Part shown: piece after piece, positions 18,949 to 27,307 of the stretch
Position numbering within the stretch: position 1 is the stretch's first letter
How the letters are laid out: every line of letters begins with the position of its first letter
Source of the DNA: Gammaproteobacteria bacterium
GTDB lineage: Bacteria > Pseudomonadota > Gammaproteobacteria > GCA-001735895
Length of the DNA stretch: 37,444 nucleotides
Direction: 5' to 3'
NCBI GenBank assembly: GCA_026989015.1
Contig: JALSKD010000193.1
Coordinates: 1-37,444, forward strand
Program-made: the position numbers and the translations under genes
The notes under the pieces: model-generated
The model's database searches: none
What the model saw: only the letters and a program-made list of their open reading frames with translations
What the model was told of the DNA's origin: nothing

Positions 18949-21321
18949 ATGAAAATCAGTGAAAAATGGTTGAGAGAATGGGCCAATCCGCCGATCGACA
19001 GCGAAGCCCTGGTGCATCAGCTGACGATGGCCGGACTCGAAGTGGACTCGGTGGAATCGGCGCGCCCATCCTTCGATGGCGTGGTCGTGGCAGAGGTGAT
19101 TTCCTGCGAGAAGCATCCGGATGCGGACAAACTCAATCTGTGCCGGGTCGATGACGGCAGCGGCGCGCCGGTGCAGGTCATCTGCGGCGCCAGGAATGTC
19201 CGTGCCGGCCTCAAGGTCGCCTTTGCACGGGTCGGCGCCCAGCTGCCCGGCCTCCGCATCAAGAAGGCGAAGCTGAGGGGCGTCGAATCCTTTGGCATGA
19301 TCTGCTCCGAATCCGAGCTCCAGCTTTCAGAGGACAGCGACGGCATCATGGAGCTGCCCGCCGATGCGCCGATCGGCCGTGATCTTGGCGACTACCTCGA
19401 TCTGGACGACAACCTGATCGAGATCGATCTGACGCCCAATCGCGGGGATTGCCTCAGCATCCAGGGCGTTGCCCGAGAACTGGTGGCCAACAATGACATC
19501 ACGCTGACACCGGTGACCATCGCGCCCCGGGCGGCGGCCATCGACGACCGCTTTGAACTGGAACTGCTGGATCCCGAGGCCTGTCCGCATTACGCCGGGC
19601 GCATCATCCGCAACATCGATGCCACTGCCACCACACCGCTGTGGATGAAGGAGAAACTCCGCCGCAGTGGCCTGCGGCCCATCTCGCCGGTGGTCGATGT
19701 CACCAATTTCGTGATGATGGAGCTGGGTCAGCCGATGCATGGCTTCGACCTCGACCGCATCAATGGCGGCATCCGTGTGCGCGCGGCAGAAGAGGGCGAA
19801 CAACTGACCCTGCTGGACGGCAACACGGTTGAATGCCGTGGTGATACCCTGGTCATCGCCGATCATGACAAGGCGCTGGCACTGGCCGGCATCATGGGCG
19901 GCCTGGATTCGTCGGTTCAGGATGGCACCCGCAACATTCTGCTCGAATCCGCCTTCTTCACGCCCAGCCGCATCGCCGGCAAGGCGCGCAGCTACGGGTT
20001 GCACACCGATTCTTCGCACCGTTTCGAGCGCGGGGTGGATCCGCAGTTGCAGATCCGCGCGCTGGAACGCGCCACCGCACTGCTGCTCGATATCGTCGGT
20101 GGCGAAGCCGGTCCCGTGGTCAGCCGGCGCATCGAGGAGCAGTTGCCGAGCCGACCCACCATCACCCTGCGCCATGCCCGGGTCGAGCGCCTGCTGGGGA
20201 TCGAGATCAACGCCGAGCGCATCGGAAAAATCCTGGAACGCCTGGACATGAAGGTTGAACGGAACGGCGATGACTGGCGGGTGACCGCGCCCTCGTGGCG
20301 TTTCGACATCGCCATCGAGGCAGACCTGATCGAGGAAGTCGGCCGCATTTATGGCTATGACCGCATCCCCGGCACCCGGCAGGCGGCCCATCTGGCGATG
20401 TCCTCCTTCTCGGAGACCGGGGTGAGTGCCAACCGACTGCGCGATGCGCTGACTGCGCGGGGTTACTTCGAGGCGATTACCTATTCCTTCGTCTCACCGG
20501 AACTGCAGCAGCTTCTGCATCCGGGGCAAAAGACCCTGAGTCTGGCCAACCCGATCTCGGCCGACATGTCGGAGATGCGCACCCGCCTGCTGCCCGGGCT
20601 GATCCAGGCCGTGCGCCACAACCTCAATCGCCAGCAGAACCGCGTCCGGCTGTTCGAGACGGGCCTGTGCTTCATTCCCGACACCGGGAACGAATTGCTG
20701 CAGATTCCGCATCTTGCAGGTGTCATCACCGGGCCGGCCGAGCCCGAGGGCTGGACCGGAGAACGCAGATCGGTGGACTTCTATGACATCAAGGGCGACC
20801 TGCAAAGCCTGATGCAGCTGGCGGACGCGGACGCCTTTGCCTTCCGCCCCAGTGAGGAACCCATCCTTCATCCGGGGCAGGGGGCCGATGTCTGGTACCG
20901 CGAGCGCAAGGTCGGCTTCCTAGGCGCCCTGCATCCGGCGCTGCTGGATCAGCTGAACATCGACCAGCCGCTGTTCCTGTTCGAGATCGAACAGCAGGCG
21001 CTGGCCCGGCATCCGCTGCCCAGATTCCAGGAATTGTCGCGCTACCCCTCGATCCGGCGCGATCTGGCACTGCTGGTGGACGCCGCGACCGCGGCCGACA
21101 GCCTGCTCGAAACCATCGCCGACATCGGCGATGAAAAAATTCGCGACGCCTTCGTGTTCGATGTCTATACTGGAGAAGAGTTGACAAACAATCGAAAAAG
21201 CGTCGCTTTGGGCTTGATATTACAGGACTTTTCGCGCACCCTAACCGATCAGGAAGTAGAAGAGAGCGTTTCGGCGGTGCTGAACGCGCTCGAACAGAAG
21301 CACAATGCAGTTTTGAGGTAG
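18949..21321 (+). CDS. pheT: Phenylalanyl-tRNA synthetase beta subunit
   Basis: The protein is 790 aa, full length. It holds the editing site and tRNA-contacting domains of PheRS. It begins with the conserved [20 protein letters not shown], followed by an OB-fold tRNA-binding domain ([25 protein letters not shown]), the B3/B4 editing domain ([39 protein letters not shown]), B5, the catalytic-like core, and a C-terminal ferredoxin-fold anticodon-binding domain ([25 protein letters not shown]). The frame extends upstream inside pheS, but the true start is ATG 18949. ihfA follows after 5 bp. Confidence 0.96.
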   Translation: MKISEKWLREWANPPIDSEALVHQLTMAGLEVDSVESARPSFDGVVVAEVISCEKHPDADKLNLCRVDDGSGAPVQVICGARNVRAGLKVAFARVGAQLPGLRIKKAKLRGVESFGMICSESELQLSEDSDGIMELPADAPIGRDLGDYLDLDDNLIEIDLTPNRGDCLSIQGVARELVANNDITLTPVTIAPRAAAIDDRFELELLDPEACPHYAGRIIRNIDATATTPLWMKEKLRRSGLRPISPVVDVTNFVMMELGQPMHGFDLDRINGGIRVRAAEEGEQLTLLDGNTVECRGDTLVIADHDKALALAGIMGGLDSSVQDGTRNILLESAFFTPSRIAGKARSYGLHTDSSHRFERGVDPQLQIRALERATALLLDIVGGEAGPVVSRRIEEQLPSRPTITLRHARVERLLGIEINAERIGKILERLDMKVERNGDDWRVTAPSWRFDIAIEADLIEEVGRIYGYDRIPGTRQAAHLAMSSFSETGVSANRLRDALTARGYFEAITYSFVSPELQQLLHPGQKTLSLANPISADMSEMRTRLLPGLIQAVRHNLNRQQNRVRLFETGLCFIPDTGNELLQIPHLAGVITGPAEPEGWTGERRSVDFYDIKGDLQSLMQLADADAFAFRPSEEPILHPGQGADVWYRERKVGFLGALHPALLDQLNIDQPLFLFEIEQQALARHPLPRFQELSRYPSIRRDLALLVDAATAADSLLETIADIGDEKIRDAFVFDVYTGEELTNNRKSVALGLILQDFSRTLTDQEVEESVSAVLNALEQKHNAVLR

Positions 21322-21326
21322 CAACG

Positions 21327-21629
21327 ATGTCTTTGACCAAGGCGGACATGGCCGAGATGCTTTATGACGAGCTGGGCCTGAACAAGCGCGAGGCCAAGGA
21401 GATCGTTGAGCAGTTTTTCGAAGAGGTCAAGATCGCCCTGGAGACCGGCCATCAGGTCAAGCTGTCGGGCTTCGGCAACTTCATGATTCGCTCCAAGGCC
21501 GAGCGGCCGGGCCGCAACCCGAAAACAGGCGAGGAGATCCCCATCTCCGCGCGCAAGGTGGTGACCTTCCGCCCCGGACAAAAACTAAAAACACGAGTGG
21601 AAGCCTATGCTGGAAGCGAGCAACAATAA
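21327..21629 (+). CDS. ihfA: Integration host factor alpha subunit
   Basis: The protein is 100 aa. It is a sequence-specific DNA-bending protein acting as a heterodimer with IhfB in replication, recombination and sigma-54 promoter control. [34 protein letters not shown], together with [33 protein letters not shown], places it in the alpha rather than HU group; the GRNPKTG arm contains the intercalating proline. Its position right behind pheT is the classic one. It overlaps the following MerR gene by 23 bp. Confidence 0.96.
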   Translation: MSLTKADMAEMLYDELGLNKREAKEIVEQFFEEVKIALETGHQVKLSGFGNFMIRSKAERPGRNPKTGEEIPISARKVVTFRPGQKLKTRVEAYAGSEQQ

Positions 21630-21963
21630 CGAATTGCCGGTCATTCCGGGCAAGCGCTACTTCACCATTGGCGAAGTGGCGGAACTCTGTGATGTGAAGC
21701 CGCATGTCCTTCGTTATTGGGAGCAGGAATTCCCCCAGCTCAAGCCGGTCAAACGGCGTGGCAACCGCCGTTATTATCAACGGCACGATGTGCTGCTGAT
21801 CCGCCAGATTCGTTCGCTGCTCTACGATGAAGGCTTCACCATCGGCGGCGCCCGGCAGCGGCTCGAAGGCAATGACTCCAGAGATGATGTCAACCAGAGT
21901 CAGCAAATCATCAAACAGACCCTGGCCGAACTTGAAGAATTGCTTCAAATTCTCAAGCGTTAG
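21607..21963 (+). CDS. MerR-family transcriptional regulator
   Basis: The protein is 118 aa. It has an N-terminal winged helix-turn-helix of MerR type: [40 protein letters not shown] at about residues 18-57, then [24 protein letters not shown] and a C-terminal coiled-coil dimerisation helix ([18 protein letters not shown]). There is no effector-binding cysteine pattern. A similar small MerR protein follows ihfA in Pseudomonas and many relatives, but its target is not established. ATG 21607 overlaps the end of ihfA. The gene ends 23 bp before tRNA-Pro, so the tRNA promoter lies partly within it. Confidence 0.88.
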   Translation: MLEASNNNELPVIPGKRYFTIGEVAELCDVKPHVLRYWEQEFPQLKPVKRRGNRRYYQRHDVLLIRQIRSLLYDEGFTIGGARQRLEGNDSRDDVNQSQQIIKQTLAELEELLQILKR

Positions 21964-21965
21964 GC

Positions 21966-21971
21966 TATAAT
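21966..21971 (+). promoter_or_regulatory. Likely -10 box of tRNA-Pro
   Basis: A perfect TATAAT overlaps the region just after the MerR stop, 15 bp ahead of the mature tRNA. The matching -35 (TTCAAA near 21944-21949, 16-bp spacing) is weak and lies inside the MerR coding region. Confidence 0.5.
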
Positions 21972-21986
21972 CCCGCATCCAAATCT

Positions 21987-22366
<380 letters not shown>

Positions 22367-22453
22367 TGAAGTGACTTTCCCGCACACCAGCCGGTTTCAG
22401 TCGCCGTTTCGACGACATTCCCTTGTCCTCTTCATGTTTAATGCCACCAGATA
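22367..22453. other. Short intergenic stretch between repeats and VanZ-like gene
   Basis: There is no gene, terminator or clear motif. The plus-strand tRNA/repeat unit and the minus-strand VanZ-like gene converge here. A third copy of the tRNA 3' end is absent. Confidence 0.5.
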
Positions 22454-22972
22454 TCAAGGCCCAGGCGCAGAGCGGGATGTTTTCGATGAGGCGACTTTCG
22501 GATCAAAGCGACGAGTGACCAGGATCAACAGCAGGCCCAACAACGCTCCCAGGCCGATGGAGAGCAGGTCGATGGGGTCGAAGCGGCCGTTCCGGAAGTA
22601 GGCTGCGGTGTTTTCCAGTACCGGCACCCGGGCGAACCAATCCGGCAGGGCCCGCACCGCCCAGGGCGCGATAGCTGCGTGCTGCGCGGCTTCGAAGGCA
22701 GCATCGATCAGCAGCCAGGTACTGCAGATCACCAGGGCTCCACGCGTCTTCACCGGCAAAAAAGCAGCGGTGAGCAGGCAGAACGCGAGCACATGCAGAA
22801 AGGTGGGCAGGTGTTGGCCGAGCAGACCGAAACTGCCCTGAAGTTGTTCCGGAACATGCAGGGCATCGGGCAGAAAGTAGACCTGATCCGCGGGACGATC
22901 GAATGCATACACCAGCACCCCGAACCCCAGAGAGGTGAGGCCCAGCAGCAGGCGGACGCGATTGAAAGGCAA
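22454..22972 (-). CDS. VanZ-like integral membrane protein
   Basis: The protein is 172 aa with four hydrophobic helices: RLLLGLTSLGFGVLVYAF, LPTFLHVLAFCLLTAAFLP, GALVICSTWLLIDAAFEAAQ and LLSIGLGALLGLLLILV. A conserved-looking NGRFDPIDLLSIGLG near the end matches the VanZ/DUF family pattern, where GRxxDxxD precedes the last helix. VanZ gives low-level teicoplanin resistance in enterococci, but most proteobacterial relatives have no known role. The start is TTG at 22972, five bp after the preceding stop; no ATG is available. It is the last gene of the phosphatase-kinase operon. Confidence 0.6.
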   Translation of the reverse strand: MPFNRVRLLLGLTSLGFGVLVYAFDRPADQVYFLPDALHVPEQLQGSFGLLGQHLPTFLHVLAFCLLTAAFLPVKTRGALVICSTWLLIDAAFEAAQHAAIAPWAVRALPDWFARVPVLENTAAYFRNGRFDPIDLLSIGLGALLGLLLILVTRRFDPKVASSKTSRSAPGP

Positions 22973-22977
22973 GTTGC

Positions 22978-23250
22978 TCAGTTGTAGAGGATCAGGGCCA
23001 GGCCCAGAGCCGCGCCGAGCCCGAGGAGGATCAGCAGCCAGTCCATGCGGCTGTAGCGATCGCCGGGAGCAGTAGGACCGTCTTCCGGTACCTCTTGTAA
23101 CAGTTTCTTGAGGTCGTTCTCCGTGACCTGTCCCTGGTCTTCGAGCTTCTGCAGCAGCCGCGCGCGAATGCGTACATACTCTTCCCGGTCGATGGCGCCG
23201 CCGGCAAAGGCCTTGACCAGATTGCGCAGGGGGGTGTTGTCGAGTTTCAT
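22978..23250 (-). CDS. Small tail-anchored hypothetical membrane protein
   Basis: The protein is 90 aa. The N-terminal helical part (MKLDNTPLRNLVKAFAGGAIDREEYVRIRARLLQKL) resembles a short SHOCT-like helix with GxIDREEY, often found near membrane or signalling proteins. One C-terminal transmembrane helix (MDWLLILLGLGAALGLALILYN) would anchor it with the rest in the cytoplasm. It begins 13 bp after the kinase stop, with ATG 23250 in good context. No function is recognised. Operon position suggests a substrate or partner of the kinase. Confidence 0.65.
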   Translation of the reverse strand: MKLDNTPLRNLVKAFAGGAIDREEYVRIRARLLQKLEDQGQVTENDLKKLLQEVPEDGPTAPGDRYSRMDWLLILLGLGAALGLALILYN

Positions 23251-23263
23251 GGCGGTCTTCCTG

Positions 23264-25273
23264 CTAGCGGGCCGGCATTCCGGCGTTGATCTGCTTGTCG
23301 AGGGCCTGCAGGCGACCGTTGTCCGGGAACAGTTCCAGTCCGCTGCGGATATAGCTGCGGGCTTCGTCGAACTTGCGTTCCGTGATCCGCTTTTCCGCCT
23401 CGCTGAGGTACAGACCGGCGAGCGATTCGTCACGCAGCAGGTAGTGCCGCGGATCGACGCGGCGCACCAGGGTCAGCACCGAGAACAGGTCTTCACCGTT
23501 GGCTGAAGGTGTCAGCCGTTTTTCTTTCAGGTAGCGCTGGTAGAGCGCCGTCAGCCGTGTCATCAGCCGGTCCTTCTTTTCCTTGAGCTGGTCTTCGATG
23601 ATGGAGAGCAGCACCGAGTCGGGGTAGAGGCGTTTGGCCTGGGCCAGCAGGTTGTTGGCCTGGGGGTAGTCGTAACGCCCTTCGTCGGGCTGGAACACGC
23701 TGTTGATGCGGTCGCGGTAGAAGGTGATGATCTCACGCCGCAGGCCCACCGAAAGTATGCGCTTGTGTTCGGGCGGCAGCTTGTTCAGGCCCCAGATGGT
23801 CTCGATCAGCAGCGCCTTGTCACCCTTTTTGACCTTCTCGATGGTGGTATAGAGGCTTTGCTCTTCCTGGAAGGCCATGAAGGGCTTGTAGCCGGCGGCG
23901 CCAATGATGATGGCGAGGAACAGGGCACCGAGCAGGATCTGCCGGGTGTGCGACTTACGCGGCTTGATGCCTTCGAGGAATTTCTTGACGCTGGGGATGC
24001 GGTCGTCCCGGTTGACCGTCAGTGCCTTGGCCAGCGTGCGTTGCTGGCGCCGGTCCAGGCCCTTGATCGGCTTGGGCTTGATGCCCAGTTCCTTGACCTT
24101 GGGCGCGGCCACCTTGTTGTAGGGGTGCTTGCCACCGGCGAGCAGCTGGTAGGCCACGCAGCCCAGCCCATAGATGTCGTCGCGAGGGTCCGGGTTCATG
24201 CCGGCGAACATTTCAGGGGTGGCGTAGGCCGGGGTGACGGCGCTCAGCTTGCCCGGATCGAACATGGTGTGTTCCTTTTCTTCGCCGGGGGCGGTGCTGG
24301 CGCGGGCGATGCCGAAGTCCAGAAGTTTGACGGTGCCGTCGTTGAGCAGGAAGCAGTTGCCCGGCTTGAAGTCGGAATGGATCAGGTTTTTTTCATGGGC
24401 GTAGGCGAGGCCGTGGCACAGCTGCTCGATGATGTCGAAGGCCTTTTCCTTGCTGATCGGGTGTTCGGGCAACTCCTTGATCAGCCGGTTCAGCGGCTTG
24501 CCCTGCAGGTATTCCATGGTCATGAACACGGTATCGCCGTCGCGGTCGAAATCGTAGACGGTGGCGATGTTCGGGTGGGCGAGTCGCTGAGCCTTGCTGG
24601 CCTCGCGTTGCAGGGCGATGAAGGAGCCCGAGAACTTCTTGAAGGCGTCGGTCAGTACCTTGATGGCGACAAAGGGGTTCTTGTCCTGGGCTTCGACCTT
24701 GAGCAGATCCTTGGCCTTGAATACCACGCCCATGCCGCCCTGGCCCAGCCGCTCGAGCAGAACGAAGCGCCCTTTCAGCGTGACGCCGGGCCCCAGATTT
24801 GCATGGATGGTGCCACCACTGCCACCGCCGGTGGTGTCGTGGCCGCCGCTGGGTTGGCTGTCGCTGGAGCGGACACGCTTCTTCTTCAGGTGCGGGTTGA
24901 AATCGGTGACCGGATCGGCGCTGTCGGTGCGGATGATGACCGTCTTGTCGCCGGTGTTGTCCTGCAGCAGGCTGTCTTCGGTGATGCCGGTGACATGCAG
25001 GGTCTTGTCTTCGTTGAAATAGGAAATGTCGGTCTCGCCCTCGCCCCCGTTCAGCGTGGTCTCGATGTTGAGCTGGGAGATGGTGGCGGAGAGCGTCTTG
25101 AACTGCTCGTCATTGAGCCGGTTGTCGACATAGAGTTTCTTGACATACTCCAGGGCACGCGGGCCGCTGGGCGCGGATGCCTTGAAGATGGAGGTCAACC
25201 CCTGTTCCAGGTCCTGATAGCTCAGGGCACCGGAGAGGAAGTCCTCGATGATGGTTTCACAAATGTCTGCCAT
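23264..25273 (-). CDS. Hanks-type serine/threonine protein kinase with membrane anchor
   Basis: The protein is 669 aa. A roughly 160-residue N-terminal region ends in a Gly/Ser linker, and the kinase domain spans about 165-435. It has the glycine loop GQGGMG (177-182), Lys205 in VAIKVL, catalytic loop HSDFKPGN with D301, DFG with D319, and a TPEM site replacing APE. The catalytic loop has Ser instead of Arg before Asp, making it a non-RD kinase that may not need activation-loop phosphorylation. A transmembrane helix at about 446-465 separates it from a helical, possibly TPR-like C-terminal domain of some 200 residues in the periplasm. It follows a PP2C phosphatase gene by 14 bp, a usual antagonistic pair. 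No type VI secretion gene is nearby. Substrates are unknown. Confidence 0.9.
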   Translation of the reverse strand: MADICETIIEDFLSGALSYQDLEQGLTSIFKASAPSGPRALEYVKKLYVDNRLNDEQFKTLSATISQLNIETTLNGGEGETDISYFNEDKTLHVTGITEDSLLQDNTGDKTVIIRTDSADPVTDFNPHLKKKRVRSSDSQPSGGHDTTGGGSGGTIHANLGPGVTLKGRFVLLERLGQGGMGVVFKAKDLLKVEAQDKNPFVAIKVLTDAFKKFSGSFIALQREASKAQRLAHPNIATVYDFDRDGDTVFMTMEYLQGKPLNRLIKELPEHPISKEKAFDIIEQLCHGLAYAHEKNLIHSDFKPGNCFLLNDGTVKLLDFGIARASTAPGEEKEHTMFDPGKLSAVTPAYATPEMFAGMNPDPRDDIYGLGCVAYQLLAGGKHPYNKVAAPKVKELGIKPKPIKGLDRRQQRTLAKALTVNRDDRIPSVKKFLEGIKPRKSHTRQILLGALFLAIIIGAAGYKPFMAFQEEQSLYTTIEKVKKGDKALLIETIWGLNKLPPEHKRILSVGLRREIITFYRDRINSVFQPDEGRYDYPQANNLLAQAKRLYPDSVLLSIIEDQLKEKKDRLMTRLTALYQRYLKEKRLTPSANGEDLFSVLTLVRRVDPRHYLLRDESLAGLYLSEAEKRITERKFDEARSYIRSGLELFPDNGRLQALDKQINAGMPAR

Positions 25274-25287
25274 GCGCGGTTCCGTTG

Positions 25288-26055
25288 CTATTTCACTTGC
25301 TCTGCCTTGACCAGCAGCACCGTGCAGTTGTCGGTGCCACCGGCGTCCAGTGCGGCTTCCAGCAGCCTGGAGCAGGCCTGCTCGAGGTCATCGGCATGCT
25401 CTTTCAGCAGAGCCTCAATGCTATCATCGCTGAGGTCTTTATACAGCCCGTCGGAGCACAGCAGAAACAGATCCTGATCATGGATGCGTGAGTATTCGAG
25501 GTCGAAATAGAGATTGTCCTCGATGCCGACGGCATTGAGCACGACATTGGATGCCGGGTGCTCCTCGGCCTTGGAGGCTTCCAGCTGCCCCATGCGCACC
25601 AGTTCCTCGACCAGGCTGTGGTCCTCGGTCAGCCGTTGCATGCGCCGGTCACGGAAGCGGTAGGCTCGGCTGTCTCCAGCCCAGATCACGAAGGCCAGGT
25701 CACGCCAGGCAAACAGGCTCACCAATGTGCTGCCAATGGTGGTCGCGGCCGGCCGGCGTGCGGTTTCGTCGAGAATCAGCTGATGGGCCTGGAGGAAGGT
25801 CTCCTCCAGCAGCTGGATGGACTGGTCCAGCCGCTGTTGCCGCTCGAAGCGCTTGGATTGTTCGGCGAGCATGCGACTGGCGAAATCGCCGGAGGCGTGC
25901 CCGCCCATGCCGTCGGCCACCAGCCACAGGTGCTGATCGGGCACGCAGGCGTAAGTGTCCTCGTTATGGTCGCGCACCAGTCCGGTATGAGTCAGTCCGA
26001 AGCAGTCGAAGCGAAAAGTTGCTGACGGGTTTTGGGTGGTTTTGAGAAGCGCCAA
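25288..26055 (-). CDS. PP2C-family serine/threonine phosphatase
   Basis: The protein is 255 aa. It removes phosphate from Ser/Thr with two metal ions. The PPM motifs are in order: GLVRDHNEDTY at the start, LVADGMGGHASG, WAGDSRAYRFRDRRMQRLTEDHS, LFLLCSDGLYKDLSD and GGTDNCTVLLVKA at the end. The metal-binding Asp residues are all present. It most likely reverses the action of the kinase encoded 14 bp downstream. The start is TTG at 26055, preceded by AAAGG; no in-frame ATG lies before the first motif. Confidence 0.9.
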   Translation of the reverse strand: MALLKTTQNPSATFRFDCFGLTHTGLVRDHNEDTYACVPDQHLWLVADGMGGHASGDFASRMLAEQSKRFERQQRLDQSIQLLEETFLQAHQLILDETARRPAATTIGSTLVSLFAWRDLAFVIWAGDSRAYRFRDRRMQRLTEDHSLVEELVRMGQLEASKAEEHPASNVVLNAVGIEDNLYFDLEYSRIHDQDLFLLCSDGLYKDLSDDSIEALLKEHADDLEQACSRLLEAALDAGGTDNCTVLLVKAEQVK

Positions 26056-26102
26056 ATCGAACCTTTGTTATCGTTTTAACTACCACTCCCGATAGTAGCA
26101 TG

Positions 26103-26140
26103 ACCGGCCGAAAAGACGGCAAAAAATGCCGTCGGTCGGT
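26103..26140. promoter_or_regulatory. Long imperfect hairpin in a divergent intergenic region
   Basis: GACGGCA (26115-26121) and TGCCGTC (26127-26133) pair around an AAAAA loop. The outer arms ACCGGCCG (26103-26110) and GGTCGGT (26134-26140) extend the stem past an AAAA bulge. It lies between the divergent phosphatase operon and outer-membrane protein gene, so it could be an operator or a transcript-end structure. Confidence 0.4.
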
Positions 26141-26166
26141 TCAACAGGCAAACGCACCCAGCGGTC

Positions 26167-26172
26167 TATACT
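26167..26172 (+). promoter_or_regulatory. Candidate -10 box of the outer-membrane protein gene
   Basis: TATACT lies 31 bp before the start codon. No good -35 is seen at 16-18 bp, which would fit an activated promoter. Confidence 0.35.
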
Positions 26173-26202
26173 CGTTTTGACTCAACAAAAGTGGTAACGA
26201 CA

Positions 26203-26931
26203 ATGAAAAAAACCGTTTTGGCCAGCAGCCTGCTGCTGTTTACGAGCCTTTCGGCACAGGCACTGGACCTGAATCTGGGTCTGGGCGTCAAGGCCGGCAC
26301 CCTGGGCACGGGGCTGGAGGTCAGCGTCGGGCTGACACAGACCCTCAATGCGCGGCTGGGCATCACCAATGTGGATTTCTCCACCGACGAGACCCTCGAT
26401 CTGGATGACCCGGACACCAATACCAGTGCCAGTATCGATTCCACGCTGGACCTGAACTTTGGCGCCACCATGCTGTTGCTTGACTGGTATGTCTTCGACG
26501 GCACTTTCCACCTGACCGCCGGCATGGTGAAGAACGACAGCAAGGCGAAGCTGAGCGGCGATCTGACCAGCGCTACGGTCACCTTCGACGGCACCACCTA
26601 CGATGTGGCCAATGACTTTATCGACCCCGGTGTCTCCGGCACCATCAAGCTGGGCAGCGGCTATGAACCCTATGTCGGCATCGGCTGGGGGCGCAAGGCC
26701 GGCAACGAGCCGGGTTTTGCGGTCAGTTTCGAACTGGGCGTGCTGCTGCTGTCGCCGAGCGTGGACCTGAAGGCGCCCACGCTTGATCCCAATGGCACCG
26801 CGGCCAGCAATGGCATCACCCAGGCCGACCTGGATGCCGATGTCGATGCCGCCGAGTCGGCGGCCGATGACGAGCTTTCGGCGCTGAAGGCCTGGCCGGT
26901 GGTTTCACTGGGGGTCAATTACGCATTCTGA
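26203..26931 (+). CDS. Outer-membrane beta-barrel protein, YfaZ/OmpW-like
   Basis: The protein is 242 aa. It has a signal peptide (MKKTVLASSLLLFTSLSAQA), then amphipathic strands and a C-terminal Phe (VVSLGVNYAF), typical of an 8- to 10-strand barrel. Blocks such as LGLGVKAGTLGTGLEVSVGLTQ, LLLDWYVFDGTFHLTAGM and EPYVGIGWGRK recur in a family of small acidic outer-membrane proteins in gammaproteobacteria. There is a marked acidic insertion (LDADVDAAESAADDELSA) before the last strand. The role is unknown. ATG 26203 begins the signal peptide; four upstream codons in frame are discounted. It has its own terminator. Confidence 0.75.
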   Translation: MKKTVLASSLLLFTSLSAQALDLNLGLGVKAGTLGTGLEVSVGLTQTLNARLGITNVDFSTDETLDLDDPDTNTSASIDSTLDLNFGATMLLLDWYVFDGTFHLTAGMVKNDSKAKLSGDLTSATVTFDGTTYDVANDFIDPGVSGTIKLGSGYEPYVGIGWGRKAGNEPGFAVSFELGVLLLSPSVDLKAPTLDPNGTAASNGITQADLDADVDAAESAADDELSALKAWPVVSLGVNYAF

Positions 26932-26964
26932 TTGCTGCTTTTTGCCATCAGGCGGTGTTAACAT

Positions 26965-26990
26965 GGCGGCTGTTTTTCAGCCGCCTTTTT
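26965..26990 (+). terminator. Terminator of the outer-membrane protein gene
   Basis: GGCGGCTG (26965-26972), a TTTTT loop and CAGCCGCC (26978-26985) are followed by five T residues. Confidence 0.9.
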
Positions 26991-27018
26991 GTTGGGCCCA
27001 ACCCGTCGAGAGAGAATC

Positions 27019-27297
27019 ATGTCCAGAATGGTAAATTGTGTCGTGCTCAAGCGCGAAGCCCCCGGTCTGACCCGCGTGCCCTATCCGGGCGAGCTGGGCA
27101 AGCGCATCTTCGAGAATGTCTCGGAAGAGGGCTGGAAGCAGTGGATCGAACAGCAGACCATGATCATCAACGAAAACGGCCTGTCGACCATGGACCCGCA
27201 GGCACTGGAGCGCCTGGAGCAGCACATGATCGGTTTCCTGTTCGGCGAGGGCGAACTGGCCGACAAGCCCTTCACCCCGCCCCCGGCGAAGAAGTAA
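27019..27297 (+). CDS. yggX: Fe(2+)-trafficking / oxidative damage protection protein YggX
   Basis: The protein is 92 aa, the family's usual length. MSRMVNCVVLKREAPGL with Cys7, PYPGELGKRIFENVSEEGWKQW and EHMIGFLFGEG are the conserved blocks. YggX protects Fe-S enzymes against oxidative damage and is thought to limit free iron. Its usual neighbour mutY is not present here. ATG 27019 is chosen from the conserved N-terminus; the frame opens 30 bp earlier inside the terminator region. Confidence 0.93.
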   Translation: MSRMVNCVVLKREAPGLTRVPYPGELGKRIFENVSEEGWKQWIEQQTMIINENGLSTMDPQALERLEQHMIGFLFGEGELADKPFTPPPAKK

Positions 27298-27307
27298 GGC
27301 CGCGCGC

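Noticed and set aside
23264-26055. Kinase and phosphatase as the PpkA/PppA module of a type VI secretion system
   Set aside because: No secretion genes or FHA protein are present in the window.
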